Shown here: positions 1-5,622 of the stretch, in pieces
Position numbering within the stretch: position 1 is the stretch's first letter
How the letters are laid out: every line of letters begins with the position of its first letter
DNA from: Clostridiales bacterium
GTDB taxonomy: Bacteria; Bacillota; Clostridia; Saccharofermentanales; UBA5734
Reading direction: 5' to 3'
NCBI GenBank assembly: GCA_007135995.1
Contig: SLHU01000396.1
Location: 1 to 6,267, forward strand
Length of the DNA: 6,267 bases
The notes under the pieces: generated by a model
Databases searched by the model: none
Told to the model about the DNA's origin: nothing
What the model saw: only the letters and a program-made list of their open reading frames with translations
Made by a program: the position numbers and the translations under genes

Positions 1-1095
1 ATTCAGGCATTATGCGGTTATTATGTGTTTGGTGAGTATGATTTTCCTCAGGCATCATTTGATCTGCTTGCTCTCGGTCAGCGTCAAGACGGACTGCTGG
101 AACTGACCATGCCTTCACATACTCCTTTCACGATTCCCAGCTTTAGTCTGGCCTGGGTTATTGAAATAGCAGAGCTTTTTCTATACAGCGGCAGACTTGA
201 AGCTGTCTCCAGTCAACTATCTGTAATAAAAACAATCATTGACAAATTCTCGATAAAAAGCTACAAAAACCTGGCTGTAACCCTTCCTGAAACTGACTGC
301 TGGCATTTTTATGAGTGGTCCGATGATCTCTGGGGTGAGTCAATTCATCGTGAACAGATGCTTGAATTTCGTGTTGATGCACCCCTCAATGCTTTCTTGT
401 GCCTGGCACTTGACGGTGCTGCAATGATCGCAAAAGCATGTGATGATCCGATCTGGCTGAAATGGACGGAGCAGGCTGACAGTATCCGTCAGTCTTTTCA
501 TGCGGTTTTCTGGGATGAAGACGCAGCGCTTTACCGCACGTATTATCCAGCGCGTGAGCCAGTTGTTTTTTCTGAACTGACACAAGCGCTGGCCGTGAGT
601 GCCGGTTTTTGTGACGACAGGATTAGTGACCAGCTTCGTATGATATTGGCAAATGATCAAAACGGCCTTGTTCCGGCAACACTCAGTCATTCGATTTTTA
701 AGTATGAAGCGCTGATGGGTGATGCGCCGAAATTCGGCCAGTGTGTGATGCAATCGATTGCAAAAGAATGGGGATATATGTTGTTTGAAGGAGCAACCAG
801 TTTTTGGGAAACGATAAAAGGGGCGGATGATTTCTCGAATGCAGGCAGTTTGTGTCACGGCTGGTCAGCGGTTCCGATTTATTTTTACTATGCTTATGTG
901 CTTGGAGTAAAACCAATTAAGCCAGGCTTTGAAGAATATTCGGTTACACCTTATGATTGCGGATTTTACGCAGCTTCGGGTGCTGTACCCACTCCATATG
1001 GTGATATTCATGTTGCCTGGAACCGACATCAGGAGGACCTGGTGCTGGATGTGAAAGCGCCTTCTGGAATAAATCAACAATCATCCTTCATTTAA
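1..1095 (+). CDS. GH78-type alpha-L-rhamnosidase-like glycoside hydrolase, C-terminal part (5' end outside window)
   Basis: The frame is open from base 1 and gives 364 visible residues, so the GTG at 25 is an internal Val and not the start. The product resembles the (alpha/alpha)6-barrel and C-terminal beta-sandwich of family 78 glycosidases, which hydrolyse terminal alpha-L-rhamnose from plant glycans and glycosides. Visible family-like blocks are IQALCGYYVFGEYDFPQAS at the left edge, PSHTPFTIPSFSLAWVIEI, FYEWSDDLWGE, GATSFWETI, SLCHGWSAVPIYFYYAYVLG and GAVPTPYGDIHVAWNR. The Glu of FWET (bases 808-810) sits where the family's catalytic base is expected. The general-acid region would lie upstream of the window. 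The C-terminal tail is short but plausible. No signal peptide can be judged. Family assignment is fairly firm; rhamnose specificity is inferred, since related six-hairpin hydrolases could share these blocks. Confidence 0.85.
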   Translation: MQALCGYYVFGEYDFPQASFDLLALGQRQDGLLELTMPSHTPFTIPSFSLAWVIEIAELFLYSGRLEAVSSQLSVIKTIIDKFSIKSYKNLAVTLPETDCWHFYEWSDDLWGESIHREQMLEFRVDAPLNAFLCLALDGAAMIAKACDDPIWLKWTEQADSIRQSFHAVFWDEDAALYRTYYPAREPVVFSELTQALAVSAGFCDDRISDQLRMILANDQNGLVPATLSHSIFKYEALMGDAPKFGQCVMQSIAKEWGYMLFEGATSFWETIKGADDFSNAGSLCHGWSAVPIYFYYAYVLGVKPIKPGFEEYSVTPYDCGFYAASGAVPTPYGDIHVAWNRHQEDLVLDVKAPSGINQQSSFI

Positions 1096-1214
1096 TCCTT
1101 CGTCTGTCAAAAAGTGATGCTCAGATTGGCCGCAATAAAATGATGGTCAGATAAATTGATTTATGAATTGAAACAAATCTGTTGAACAGCTGATAGAGTT
1201 GGAGGATTTACTCT

Positions 1215-2183
1215 ATGATTAATTATGTCAAAATTAAGGGGATTTCACAAAAAGTATATCCTGTTAGCTTGGGGACTGTGCAATTTGGTACGAGTTTGGC
1301 CGAATCAGACGCACACAAGCAGATGGATACTTTTCTTGAGCTTGGCGGAAACCTAATTGACACTGCACATGTTTATGGAGACTGGGTGCCGGGTGTAACC
1401 GGCCGCAGCGAGAGAGTCATCGGCGGCTGGCTTAGAGAAAGAAAAACGCGTGAAAAGGTGCTTATATCAAGTAAAGGCGCTCACCCGCCCTTAAATAGTA
1501 TTCATCAGTCGAGACTGCAGCCAGAAGATATGGAAAAGGATTTATCAGAAAGTCTGAAAAACCTTCGGACCGACAGAATTGATCTTTATTTTCTTCACAG
1601 AGATGATCCGTCTGTACCGGTTGCTCAGATTCTCACATGGCTTGAACAGCAGATGCGTGCCGGCCGCATCCGCTCATACGGGTGTTCAAACTGGTCACTG
1701 AAACGGCTCGAAGAAGCGCAGCATTATGCCTCAAACAACAATCTGACAGGGTTTGCCTGCAATCAGATCCTTGATAGTCTGGCAGACTTTGATACATCCA
1801 TACTTAAGGCATCTTTGATGTATCATATGGATCCTTTGTATCGTGAGGCGCATCACAGAACACAGTTGCCTGTTATGGCTTATATGGCAGCAGCGAAAGG
1901 ATATTTTGAAAAAATCGCAGCAGGACTGCCGATAAGTGATCAAATGAAAAAGATGTATGATTGTCCGTCAAATCACGACATATTTAGTAAAATGAGGCCT
2001 TCTCTTGAGTCAGGGCGATCTGTCACAGACATTGTCTGCCAGTTCATTTTAAAACAGTCGTACCCGGCAATCGCCATTGCCGCTTTTAGCAAGTTAGAGC
2101 AGATGCAGGCCTGGATGCGCGCAGCCGATGCTGAAGTACCCGGCAAGCTGATTCAGGAACTGACGAAAATGAAAATTGTTTAA
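1215..2183 (+). CDS. Aldo/keto reductase family oxidoreductase
   Basis: A 322-residue protein of normal length for a cytosolic (beta/alpha)8-barrel NAD(P)H-dependent aldo/keto reductase, which interconverts aldehydes or ketones and alcohols. The full catalytic tetrad is visible: D49 and Y54 in NLIDTAHVYG, K87 in LISSKGAH, and H128 in DLYFLHRDDPS. Other family marks are the N-terminal VSLGTVQFGTS strand, GRSERVIGGWL, and GRIRSYGCSNWSLKRLEEA after the His strand. The ATG at 1215 is supported by GGAGG at 1201-1205, nine bases upstream. It follows the rhamnosidase by 119 bp on the same strand, so it may be co-transcribed or have its own weak promoter; I see no convincing -35/-10. The context suggests it acts on a sugar or sugar-derived aldehyde, but the sequence does not give the substrate. 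Confidence 0.93.
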   Translation: MINYVKIKGISQKVYPVSLGTVQFGTSLAESDAHKQMDTFLELGGNLIDTAHVYGDWVPGVTGRSERVIGGWLRERKTREKVLISSKGAHPPLNSIHQSRLQPEDMEKDLSESLKNLRTDRIDLYFLHRDDPSVPVAQILTWLEQQMRAGRIRSYGCSNWSLKRLEEAQHYASNNNLTGFACNQILDSLADFDTSILKASLMYHMDPLYREAHHRTQLPVMAYMAAAKGYFEKIAAGLPISDQMKKMYDCPSNHDIFSKMRPSLESGRSVTDIVCQFILKQSYPAIAIAAFSKLEQMQAWMRAADAEVPGKLIQELTKMKIV

Positions 2184-2210
2184 ATGCCGGCTAATGGTCT
2201 GCAGGCATTT
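2182..2210 (+). terminator. Possible weak hairpin after the aldo/keto reductase
   Basis: AAATGCC (2182-2188) is exactly complementary to GGCATTT (2204-2210), with a 15-base loop. It overlaps the stop codon of the reductase. No T-run follows, only GATGCGTTATTAATTAATTA, so it is at best a weak or factor-dependent terminator or a 3'-end stabiliser. Confidence 0.3.
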
Positions 2211-2426
2211 GATGCGTTATTAATTAATTATATTCGGCATAATTATCGAAATATCTGCTTATTATTTTGCTAGAAAAGAATTCTCAGCGTGAATCTCAAA
2301 AAGACTTATATCAAGAGACAAAACGAAAACATAAATACCAGATTATTCATGTATTGAAGTCAAAGACATCAGAATAGTTCAATAACACCGAAGTCTTATT
2401 TTATGTTTACTCAGCTAATAGTATTA
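2184..2426. other. AT-rich intergenic stretch without a recognisable gene
   Basis: Apart from the hairpin at its left edge I see no open frame with a ribosome binding site, no tRNA-like fold and no transposase remnant here. It is strongly AT-rich and runs directly into the tandem repeat cluster at 2427. Confidence 0.6.
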
Positions 2427-2501
2427 AACTTGGTGCCAGGCACAGAACTTGGTGCCAGGCACAGAACTTTGGTGCCAGGCACAGAACTTGGTGCCAGGCA
2501 C
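2427..2501. repeat. Four tandem copies of a 19-20 bp unit with core GGTGCCAGGCAC
   Basis: The core GGTGCCAGGCAC occurs at 2432-2443, 2451-2462, 2471-2482 and 2490-2501. The repeating unit is AACTTGGTGCCAGGCACAG (19 bp); the third copy has one extra T. Within each core, GTGCC and GGCAC are inverted around a single A, so every unit can form a 5-bp hairpin or pair with any other copy. The copies are otherwise identical up to the last core, where AGAAC is replaced by GGATT. The cluster lies about 90 bp before the cytochrome b gene and outside any real coding region. Similar short palindromes occur as REP-like intergenic repeats in many bacteria, but I cannot confirm the family from this window. 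Confidence 0.9.
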
Positions 2502-2544
2502 GGATTTCATCACCACCATAATGTGGTTATTGTTACAACATTTG

Positions 2545-2574
2545 TTGATATGGACATTTATAATTAAATATAAT
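2545..2574 (+). promoter_or_regulatory. Candidate sigma-A promoter region for the cytochrome module
   Basis: Two perfect TATAAT hexamers lie at 2559-2564 and 2569-2574. TTGATA at 2545-2550 is 18 bp from the second, but that start would fall at the Shine-Dalgarno sequence (about 2581). The first leaves a usable leader but lacks a good -35. The arms CAACA (2536-2540) and TGTTG (2543-2547) form a small dyad next to the -35. A promoter here is likely, but which hexamer is used is unclear. Confidence 0.5.
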
Positions 2575-2579
2575 TGTTC

Positions 2580-2585
2580 GGGAGG
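2580..2585 (+). promoter_or_regulatory. Ribosome binding site that fixes the cytochrome b start
   Basis: GGGAGG ends seven bases before the ATG at 2593. It decides the start against the longer frame that opens inside the repeat cluster (TTG at 2449) and against the in-frame GTG at 2590, which is only four bases away. Confidence 0.85.
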
Positions 2586-2592
2586 CGACGTG

Positions 2593-3006
2593 ATGGGTGA
2601 TTATGGAAAAATATTTGGTTGGCTGATTATTGTCGGTGTTGGTTTTTCGGTGCTGAATTATCCAATCAAACTTATATCAAGGAGGTGGATATCAAGGCTT
2701 GATCGTGAATCAGTGTTACGAAAATCTTATATGATGATACAAAAACCTATCGTTAAGTATCATCGATATTTTGCCGCTTTTGCATCCCTGATGATGATTA
2801 TTCATCTGATTGTTCAGCTGCAATACAGGTGGCTATCTACAACAGGCGTTGTAGCTGCTGGTTTACTGGTCTTAAATGGATTCGTTGGTGGATATGGACA
2901 TTATGTAAAAAAGAAGAAAAAATCATTATGGCTTTATATTCATCGATTTGTCGCGTTTTTGGCAGTAGTTAGTATTGTGGTTCATATTGTATTACGTGGA
3001 CGGTAA
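2593..3006 (+). CDS. Small four-helix membrane protein, predicted di-heme cytochrome b (ferric-reductase-like)
   Basis: 137 residues with four predicted membrane helices at about 7-28, 57-78, 84-105 and 113-134. Helices 2 and 4 each carry a His pair thirteen residues apart: H57/H71 and H117/H131. They share the pattern H-R-aromatic-x-A ending in a hydrophobic stretch and H, which suggests an internal duplication of a two-helix unit. This spacing is the classic arrangement for two stacked b-type hemes in cytochrome b and ferric-reductase transmembrane domains. Positive residues after helix 1 (KLISRRW, RLDRESVLRK) and before helix 4 (KKKKK) put these loops in the cytoplasm, so H57/H117 would lie near the inner face and H71/H131 near the outer face. 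An extra His, H103, ends helix 3. No flavin or NAD(P) domain is present. Exact family is unknown; the heme role is inferred from the motifs. Confidence 0.78.
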   Translation: MGDYGKIFGWLIIVGVGFSVLNYPIKLISRRWISRLDRESVLRKSYMMIQKPIVKYHRYFAAFASLMMIIHLIVQLQYRWLSTTGVVAAGLLVLNGFVGGYGHYVKKKKKSLWLYIHRFVAFLAVVSIVVHIVLRGR

Positions 3007-3023
3007 ATTTACCTATTCAACCG

Positions 3024-3064
3024 ACTCAGCAAAATTATTGTTTGCTGAGTGATCAGAACTGATC
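3024..3064 (+). promoter_or_regulatory. Tandem hairpins in the intercistronic gap
   Basis: ACTCAGCAAA (3024-3033) pairs perfectly with TTTGCTGAGT (3041-3050) around a 7-base loop. It is followed at once by GATCAG (3051-3056) and CTGATC (3059-3064), a second dyad with a 2-base centre. No T-run follows, so this is not a typical terminator. It sits in the 75-base gap between the cytochrome b stop and the lipoprotein start, just before that gene's ribosome binding site. It may set relative expression or protect the mRNA. Confidence 0.6.
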
Positions 3065-3067
3065 TTT

Positions 3068-3073
3068 GAGGAG
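3068..3073 (+). promoter_or_regulatory. Ribosome binding site that decides the lipoprotein start
   Basis: GAGGAG ends eight bases before the ATG at 3082 but only two bases before the in-frame ATG at 3076. The second ATG is therefore the better start. Confidence 0.7.
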
Positions 3074-3081
3074 ATATGATT

Positions 3082-3501
3082 ATGGAACGATATTATCCAG
3101 GAAAAATGACTCGTTACCTAGTTTTAGCCTTAGTATTAGGCTTAATGCTGGTGCTTAGTGCCTGTGGCAATGGAAATGAAACAACCACTGCTTCAGCGAC
3201 CGAACAGCAAACAGATGCTGAAACAACTGCTGATCAAGATACTACTGAGCAAAGTACGGATGAAACAAAGGTTTTTACATTAGAAGAGTTATCAGAGTAT
3301 GACGGACAAGATGGCAGGCCAGCGTATATTGCGGTTGATGGCATTGTCTATGAAGTAACAAGTATTCCGCAGTGGTTAGGCGGCATACATGCGGGGAAAT
3401 TTGAGGCTGGAAAAGATTATACAGATGAAATCCGCACAGAATCACCACATGGTACTGCGATGCTGAGCAGGGCTGTTGAAATTGGTATTCTGGCAGACTG
3501 A
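3082..3501 (+). CDS. Lipoprotein with cytochrome b5-like heme-binding domain
   Basis: 139 residues from the ATG chosen on ribosome-site spacing (141 from the ATG at 3076). Residues 9-28 form a lipoprotein signal ending in the lipobox LSAC, with C28 as the lipidated residue. Residues 29-63 are a Thr/Glu/Asp/Gln-rich spacer that should hold the domain off the membrane. Residues 64-139 match the small bacterial cytochrome b5-like domain: FTLEELSEYDG, PAYIAVDGIVYEV, then W98 and GIHAGKFEAGKDYTDEI, and ESPHGTAML. H103 and H123 are the likely axial heme ligands. The gene follows the four-helix cytochrome b on the same strand and ends at a strong terminator, so the two probably form an operon in which this protein takes electrons at the outer membrane face. 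Domain identity is firm; heme binding and partner are inferred. Confidence 0.88.
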   Translation: MERYYPGKMTRYLVLALVLGLMLVLSACGNGNETTTASATEQQTDAETTADQDTTEQSTDETKVFTLEELSEYDGQDGRPAYIAVDGIVYEVTSIPQWLGGIHAGKFEAGKDYTDEIRTESPHGTAMLSRAVEIGILAD

Positions 3502-3538
3502 TCATAATCATTATTTGAAAAAACAATCGTGCGAGATG

Positions 3539-3574
3539 CCCTTCTAAGCCGTAGGTTTAGGAGGGTTTACTTTT
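3539..3574 (+). terminator. Strong intrinsic terminator of the cytochrome module
   Basis: Bases 3539-3550 pair with 3554-3565 over all twelve positions (two G-U wobbles), closing a GTA loop. TTTACTTTT follows at 3566-3574. An A-run upstream (3528-3533 region) adds little. This is a convincing rho-independent terminator 38 bases after the lipoprotein stop and separates the module from the regulator downstream. Confidence 0.88.
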
Positions 3575-3920
3575 AAAACATACTATTCAGGCAGAAGAAA
3601 AAACTGATATTCTTGCGTAATTTAGAATAAATGATCAAATTTATGAAGTGCATCCCATATGTTGGCTAAACCAGCACATGCAGGTGCGCTTTTTCACGAA
3701 AAAAAATTAATATATCAAGGATTTAAGATCATATGCAGATTTTCTAGTAGTCAGATAAAGCGCATAGTATGCATTTATACAAACTTTATTTCTGCTATTT
3801 GCGCTGATTCTGATGATTAATCAGGCAGCAACAACTGTTTGACTGGTTTTACTATATTATGATTACTCGAAAAACTTCATAATTGCATGAAATACTCACT
3901 GAAACGTGGCAAAATGAACA
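3575..3920. other. Long AT-rich intergenic region with no gene
   Basis: No frame with a start and ribosome site is visible on either strand. Small palindromic elements are present: TGATTAATCA, a perfect 10-bp palindrome at 3814-3823; TTACTCG at 3863-3869, the reverse complement of a 7-mer that recurs twice nearer the LacI-family gene; and TGAAACGTGGCA at 3900-3911, a partial dyad around ACGT. I cannot assign a function to the stretch as a whole. Confidence 0.5.
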
Positions 3921-3924
3921 TTGA

Positions 3925-3961
3925 AACAACGTATTTATTATGAAAATAATAAATTGTTGTT
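3925..3961. repeat. Long inverted repeat just upstream of the lacI-type promoter
   Basis: ATTTATTAT (3933-3941) and ATAATAAAT (3946-3954) are perfect inverted arms around GAAA. After a GT/T interruption the outer arms AACAAC (3925-3930) and GTTGTT (3956-3961) also match. Fifteen base pairs in all can form. The right outer arm overlaps the first bases of the -35 hexamer at 3960. It could be a regulator-binding dyad or, if transcribed, a hairpin with a GNRA tetraloop. Confidence 0.75.
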
Positions 3962-3988
3962 GAAAATGCTTTTAACTTAGTATATGAT
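3960..3988 (+). promoter_or_regulatory. Sigma-A-type promoter of the LacI-family gene
   Basis: TTGAAA (3960-3965) and TATGAT (3983-3988) are separated by an optimal 17 bp. Predicted transcription start is about 3995, leaving a leader of about 80 bases before the ATG at 4076. Confidence 0.72.
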
Positions 3989-3992
3989 TAAA

Positions 3993-4004
3993 TTACACGA
4001 GTAA
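3993..4004. promoter_or_regulatory. Candidate LacI-family operator at the transcription start
   Basis: TTACACGAGTAA is a 12-bp dyad with a central CG and one mismatched pair (A/A). It begins five bases after the -10 hexamer. LacI/GalR proteins typically bind such CG-centred dyads, and this position would block transcription, so autoregulation is plausible. The half CGAGTAA recurs at 4035-4041 in the leader and inverted at 3863-3869. Confidence 0.5.
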
Positions 4005-4075
4005 CTAACAAACGTCACAAGAAAATCTGTTTGGCGAGTAAATATTAGTGCAATAAGTGTTTTGCGGAGGTTCTG

Positions 4076-5122
4076 ATGTCCACAGAAAAAAGACATACAA
4101 GATCTGATGTTGCCAGATTGGCTGGTGTTTCAACAGCAACTGTGTCTAATGTTTTCAATCAGAAGGGCAATATTTCTGAGCTGACCAGGCAAAGAGTCTT
4201 TGCTGTGGCTAAAGAGCTTCAATATCAGCCCAATATGATCGCGAGAAGCATGGTGACAAAAGAAACTTATCAGCTTAGTATTCTGCTGAACGATTTCGCG
4301 AATCCATATTACTCAGATATAGTGAAAGGTTTTGAGAATGAGGCCTGGACTCATGGCTATTTTGTATATATCAGTTCCGGTTACCGAGATTTGGCGTCCT
4401 ACTGCGACAGCATTATAAACAGGCGCGTTGATGGTGTTTTTGTGACGATGGTCCGCCATGCAGATGATGATGAGCAAATTAAGAAACTACTGCGTGCCGG
4501 GATAAAAGTGGTGGTCAGCGGTTATAGTGATATTGATCATAAGCAAGCGAATAATATAGATATTAATTACGATCACGGCATGGAACAAGCAATGCACTAT
4601 CTTTATGAGCTGGGGCACCGTGACATTATATATTTAAATGGGCTGACCAGAACCAACAGTCCTGACCAGCGTACATTTAGTTTCCTTAGAATCGCTGAAG
4701 CGCTTAATTTATCAGATTATCGTTCGCTTGTTGTCAACAACAAGTATGTGAAAAAAGTGAATGAAACAACACAAGCCAGTGGCAAGCTGATGACGGAAAA
4801 ATTGATTCGATCCGGAAGAAATTTTACAGCTATTATCGCTACCAATGATTTGATGGCCGTAGGTGCGATCAGAGCTTTGACAAAAGCAGGTATAAGGGTA
4901 CCCGAAGACGTTTCTGTCGTCGGGTTTGATAATATCTACATTACAGAAATCTGGCATCCTAAAATAACAACGGTTTCTGTTGATAAAACTTTGCTGGGTC
5001 AAAAAGCTTTTCAGCTTCTTTTTGCAAATATGAAACACATGAATACTGGCTATTATCAGCTTGACACAAAGTTGTTAATAAGAGAATCAACCGGGCCTGT
5101 GCGCCAAAGTAAGCCCGTTTAA
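4076..5122 (+). CDS. LacI/GalR-family transcriptional regulator
   Basis: 348 residues, the usual family length. Residues 9-28 form the helix-turn-helix (SDVARLAGVSTATVSNVFN), followed by a third helix (LTRQRVFAVAKELQYQP) and the hinge helix PNMIARSM at 52-59. The remainder is a periplasmic-binding-protein-like sensor: YQLSILLNDFANPYYSDIV, RRVDGVFVT, NNIDINYDHGMEQAMHYL, ELGHRDIIYLNG, ATNDLMAVGAIRAL and VPEDVSVVGFDNI. It should bind a sugar or sugar derivative and control nearby catabolic and transport genes. The hinge has Met59 where the family usually has the Leu that wedges into the operator's central CpG. The ATG at 4076 has GGAGG at 4066-4070. The gene stands alone between two long intergenic regions, ahead of a solute-binding protein. 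The family is certain; the effector is unknown. Confidence 0.95.
   Translation: MSTEKRHTRSDVARLAGVSTATVSNVFNQKGNISELTRQRVFAVAKELQYQPNMIARSMVTKETYQLSILLNDFANPYYSDIVKGFENEAWTHGYFVYISSGYRDLASYCDSIINRRVDGVFVTMVRHADDDEQIKKLLRAGIKVVVSGYSDIDHKQANNIDINYDHGMEQAMHYLYELGHRDIIYLNGLTRTNSPDQRTFSFLRIAEALNLSDYRSLVVNNKYVKKVNETTQASGKLMTEKLIRSGRNFTAIIATNDLMAVGAIRALTKAGIRVPEDVSVVGFDNIYITEIWHPKITTVSVDKTLLGQKAFQLLFANMKHMNTGYYQLDTKLLIRESTGPVRQSKPV
5092..5120 (+). terminator. Possible weak terminator overlapping the regulator stop
   Basis: CGGGC (5092-5096) pairs with GCCCG (5113-5117) over a 16-base loop and is followed by TTT and AT-rich sequence. The stem is short and the T-run minimal, so this is only a suggestion. 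Confidence 0.3.
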
Positions 5123-5346
5123 TAATGATGTATAGATAATCAGGTGATGACCGTAATGAGCGTAATTATGTGAATCCGATATGAAAGGACAAGCAGGATC
5201 ATAATAAAGCTCACGATATAGGTAACTAGCATTTAAGGTTTTACAATTATGCTCAAACACAGAAAGGGGCGGATTAGTATGATTCAATAAAAAATTCTGA
5301 TTAGCCTTGCATATCCTATAGGTAAACCCAAAAGGGACAAGCATCG

Positions 5347-5409
5347 ATTGAATCACGAGTTGAGGATACAAAATTAATCACGAATTTGATATTACAGATT
5401 GAACCACGA
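5347..5409 (+). repeat. Three phased copies of an ATTGAATCACGA-like motif
   Basis: ATTGAATCACGA at 5347-5358, ATTAATCACGA at 5373-5383 and ATTGAACCACGA at 5398-5409. Their CG dinucleotides are 25 and 26 bp apart. The core CACGA, and CACGAGT in the first copy, is shared with the candidate operator before the LacI-family gene (CACGAGT at 3996-4002). Their position about 140-200 bp before the candidate promoter suggests an upstream regulator-binding array. Confidence 0.6.
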
Positions 5410-5548
5410 AGAATTTGTTTCAACCCAGGAAAAGCAACTCTTTTTCAAGGTAATCAATACAGAAGTCTCATAAATAAATGATTTGCTGAAAATGAATAAT
5501 GATGATTCAGATTGGTGACTTCCTATGCAGATTCATGCCTCGAAACAT

Positions 5549-5578
5549 TTGACATTCGTTTTTAAAGATATATCGAAT
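5549..5578 (+). promoter_or_regulatory. Candidate promoter of the solute-binding protein gene
   Basis: A perfect -35 TTGACA lies at 5549-5554. The -10 is poor: TCGAAT (5573-5578, 18-bp spacer) or TATCGA (5571-5576, 16-bp spacer). A consensus -35 with a weak -10 would suit a controlled promoter. The implied leader is about 90 bases. Confidence 0.45.
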
Positions 5579-5622
5579 CGTTTTTCGGACGTGACTGTAT
5601 CAGGAAGTAATCGATAGATGAG

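Noticed and set aside
340..1080. Several minus-strand frames opposite the rhamnosidase
   Set aside because: They overlap a gene with clear family motifs, show no domain-like composition and are antisense shadows.
1178..1190. CTGTTGAACAG palindrome before the reductase as an operator
   Set aside because: A single 5-bp-arm dyad with no recurrence and no promoter around it is within chance expectation.
2427..2501. A short CRISPR array
   Set aside because: Units are directly abutting with identical 7-8 base gaps, so there are no unique spacers, and no cas genes are present.
2449..2592. An in-frame extension of the cytochrome b gene opening at a TTG within the repeat cluster
   Set aside because: It would translate the palindromic repeats, has no ribosome site, and a strong GGGAGG stands before the ATG at 2593.
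3899..3912. A CcpA cre site (CTGAAACGTGGCAA)
   Set aside because: It is one base short of the cre pattern between the TG and CG, and the inner pairs do not match; noted only as a partial dyad.
3502..4075. A riboswitch, T-box or tRNA in the long gap before the regulator
   Set aside because: I found no T-box sequence, no cloverleaf and no recognisable riboswitch core; the only stable folds are the terminator and the inverted repeat.
5087..5371. A 94-codon minus-strand frame in the region after the regulator
   Set aside because: No ribosome site precedes its start, the product looks random and it overlaps the 3' end of the regulator gene.
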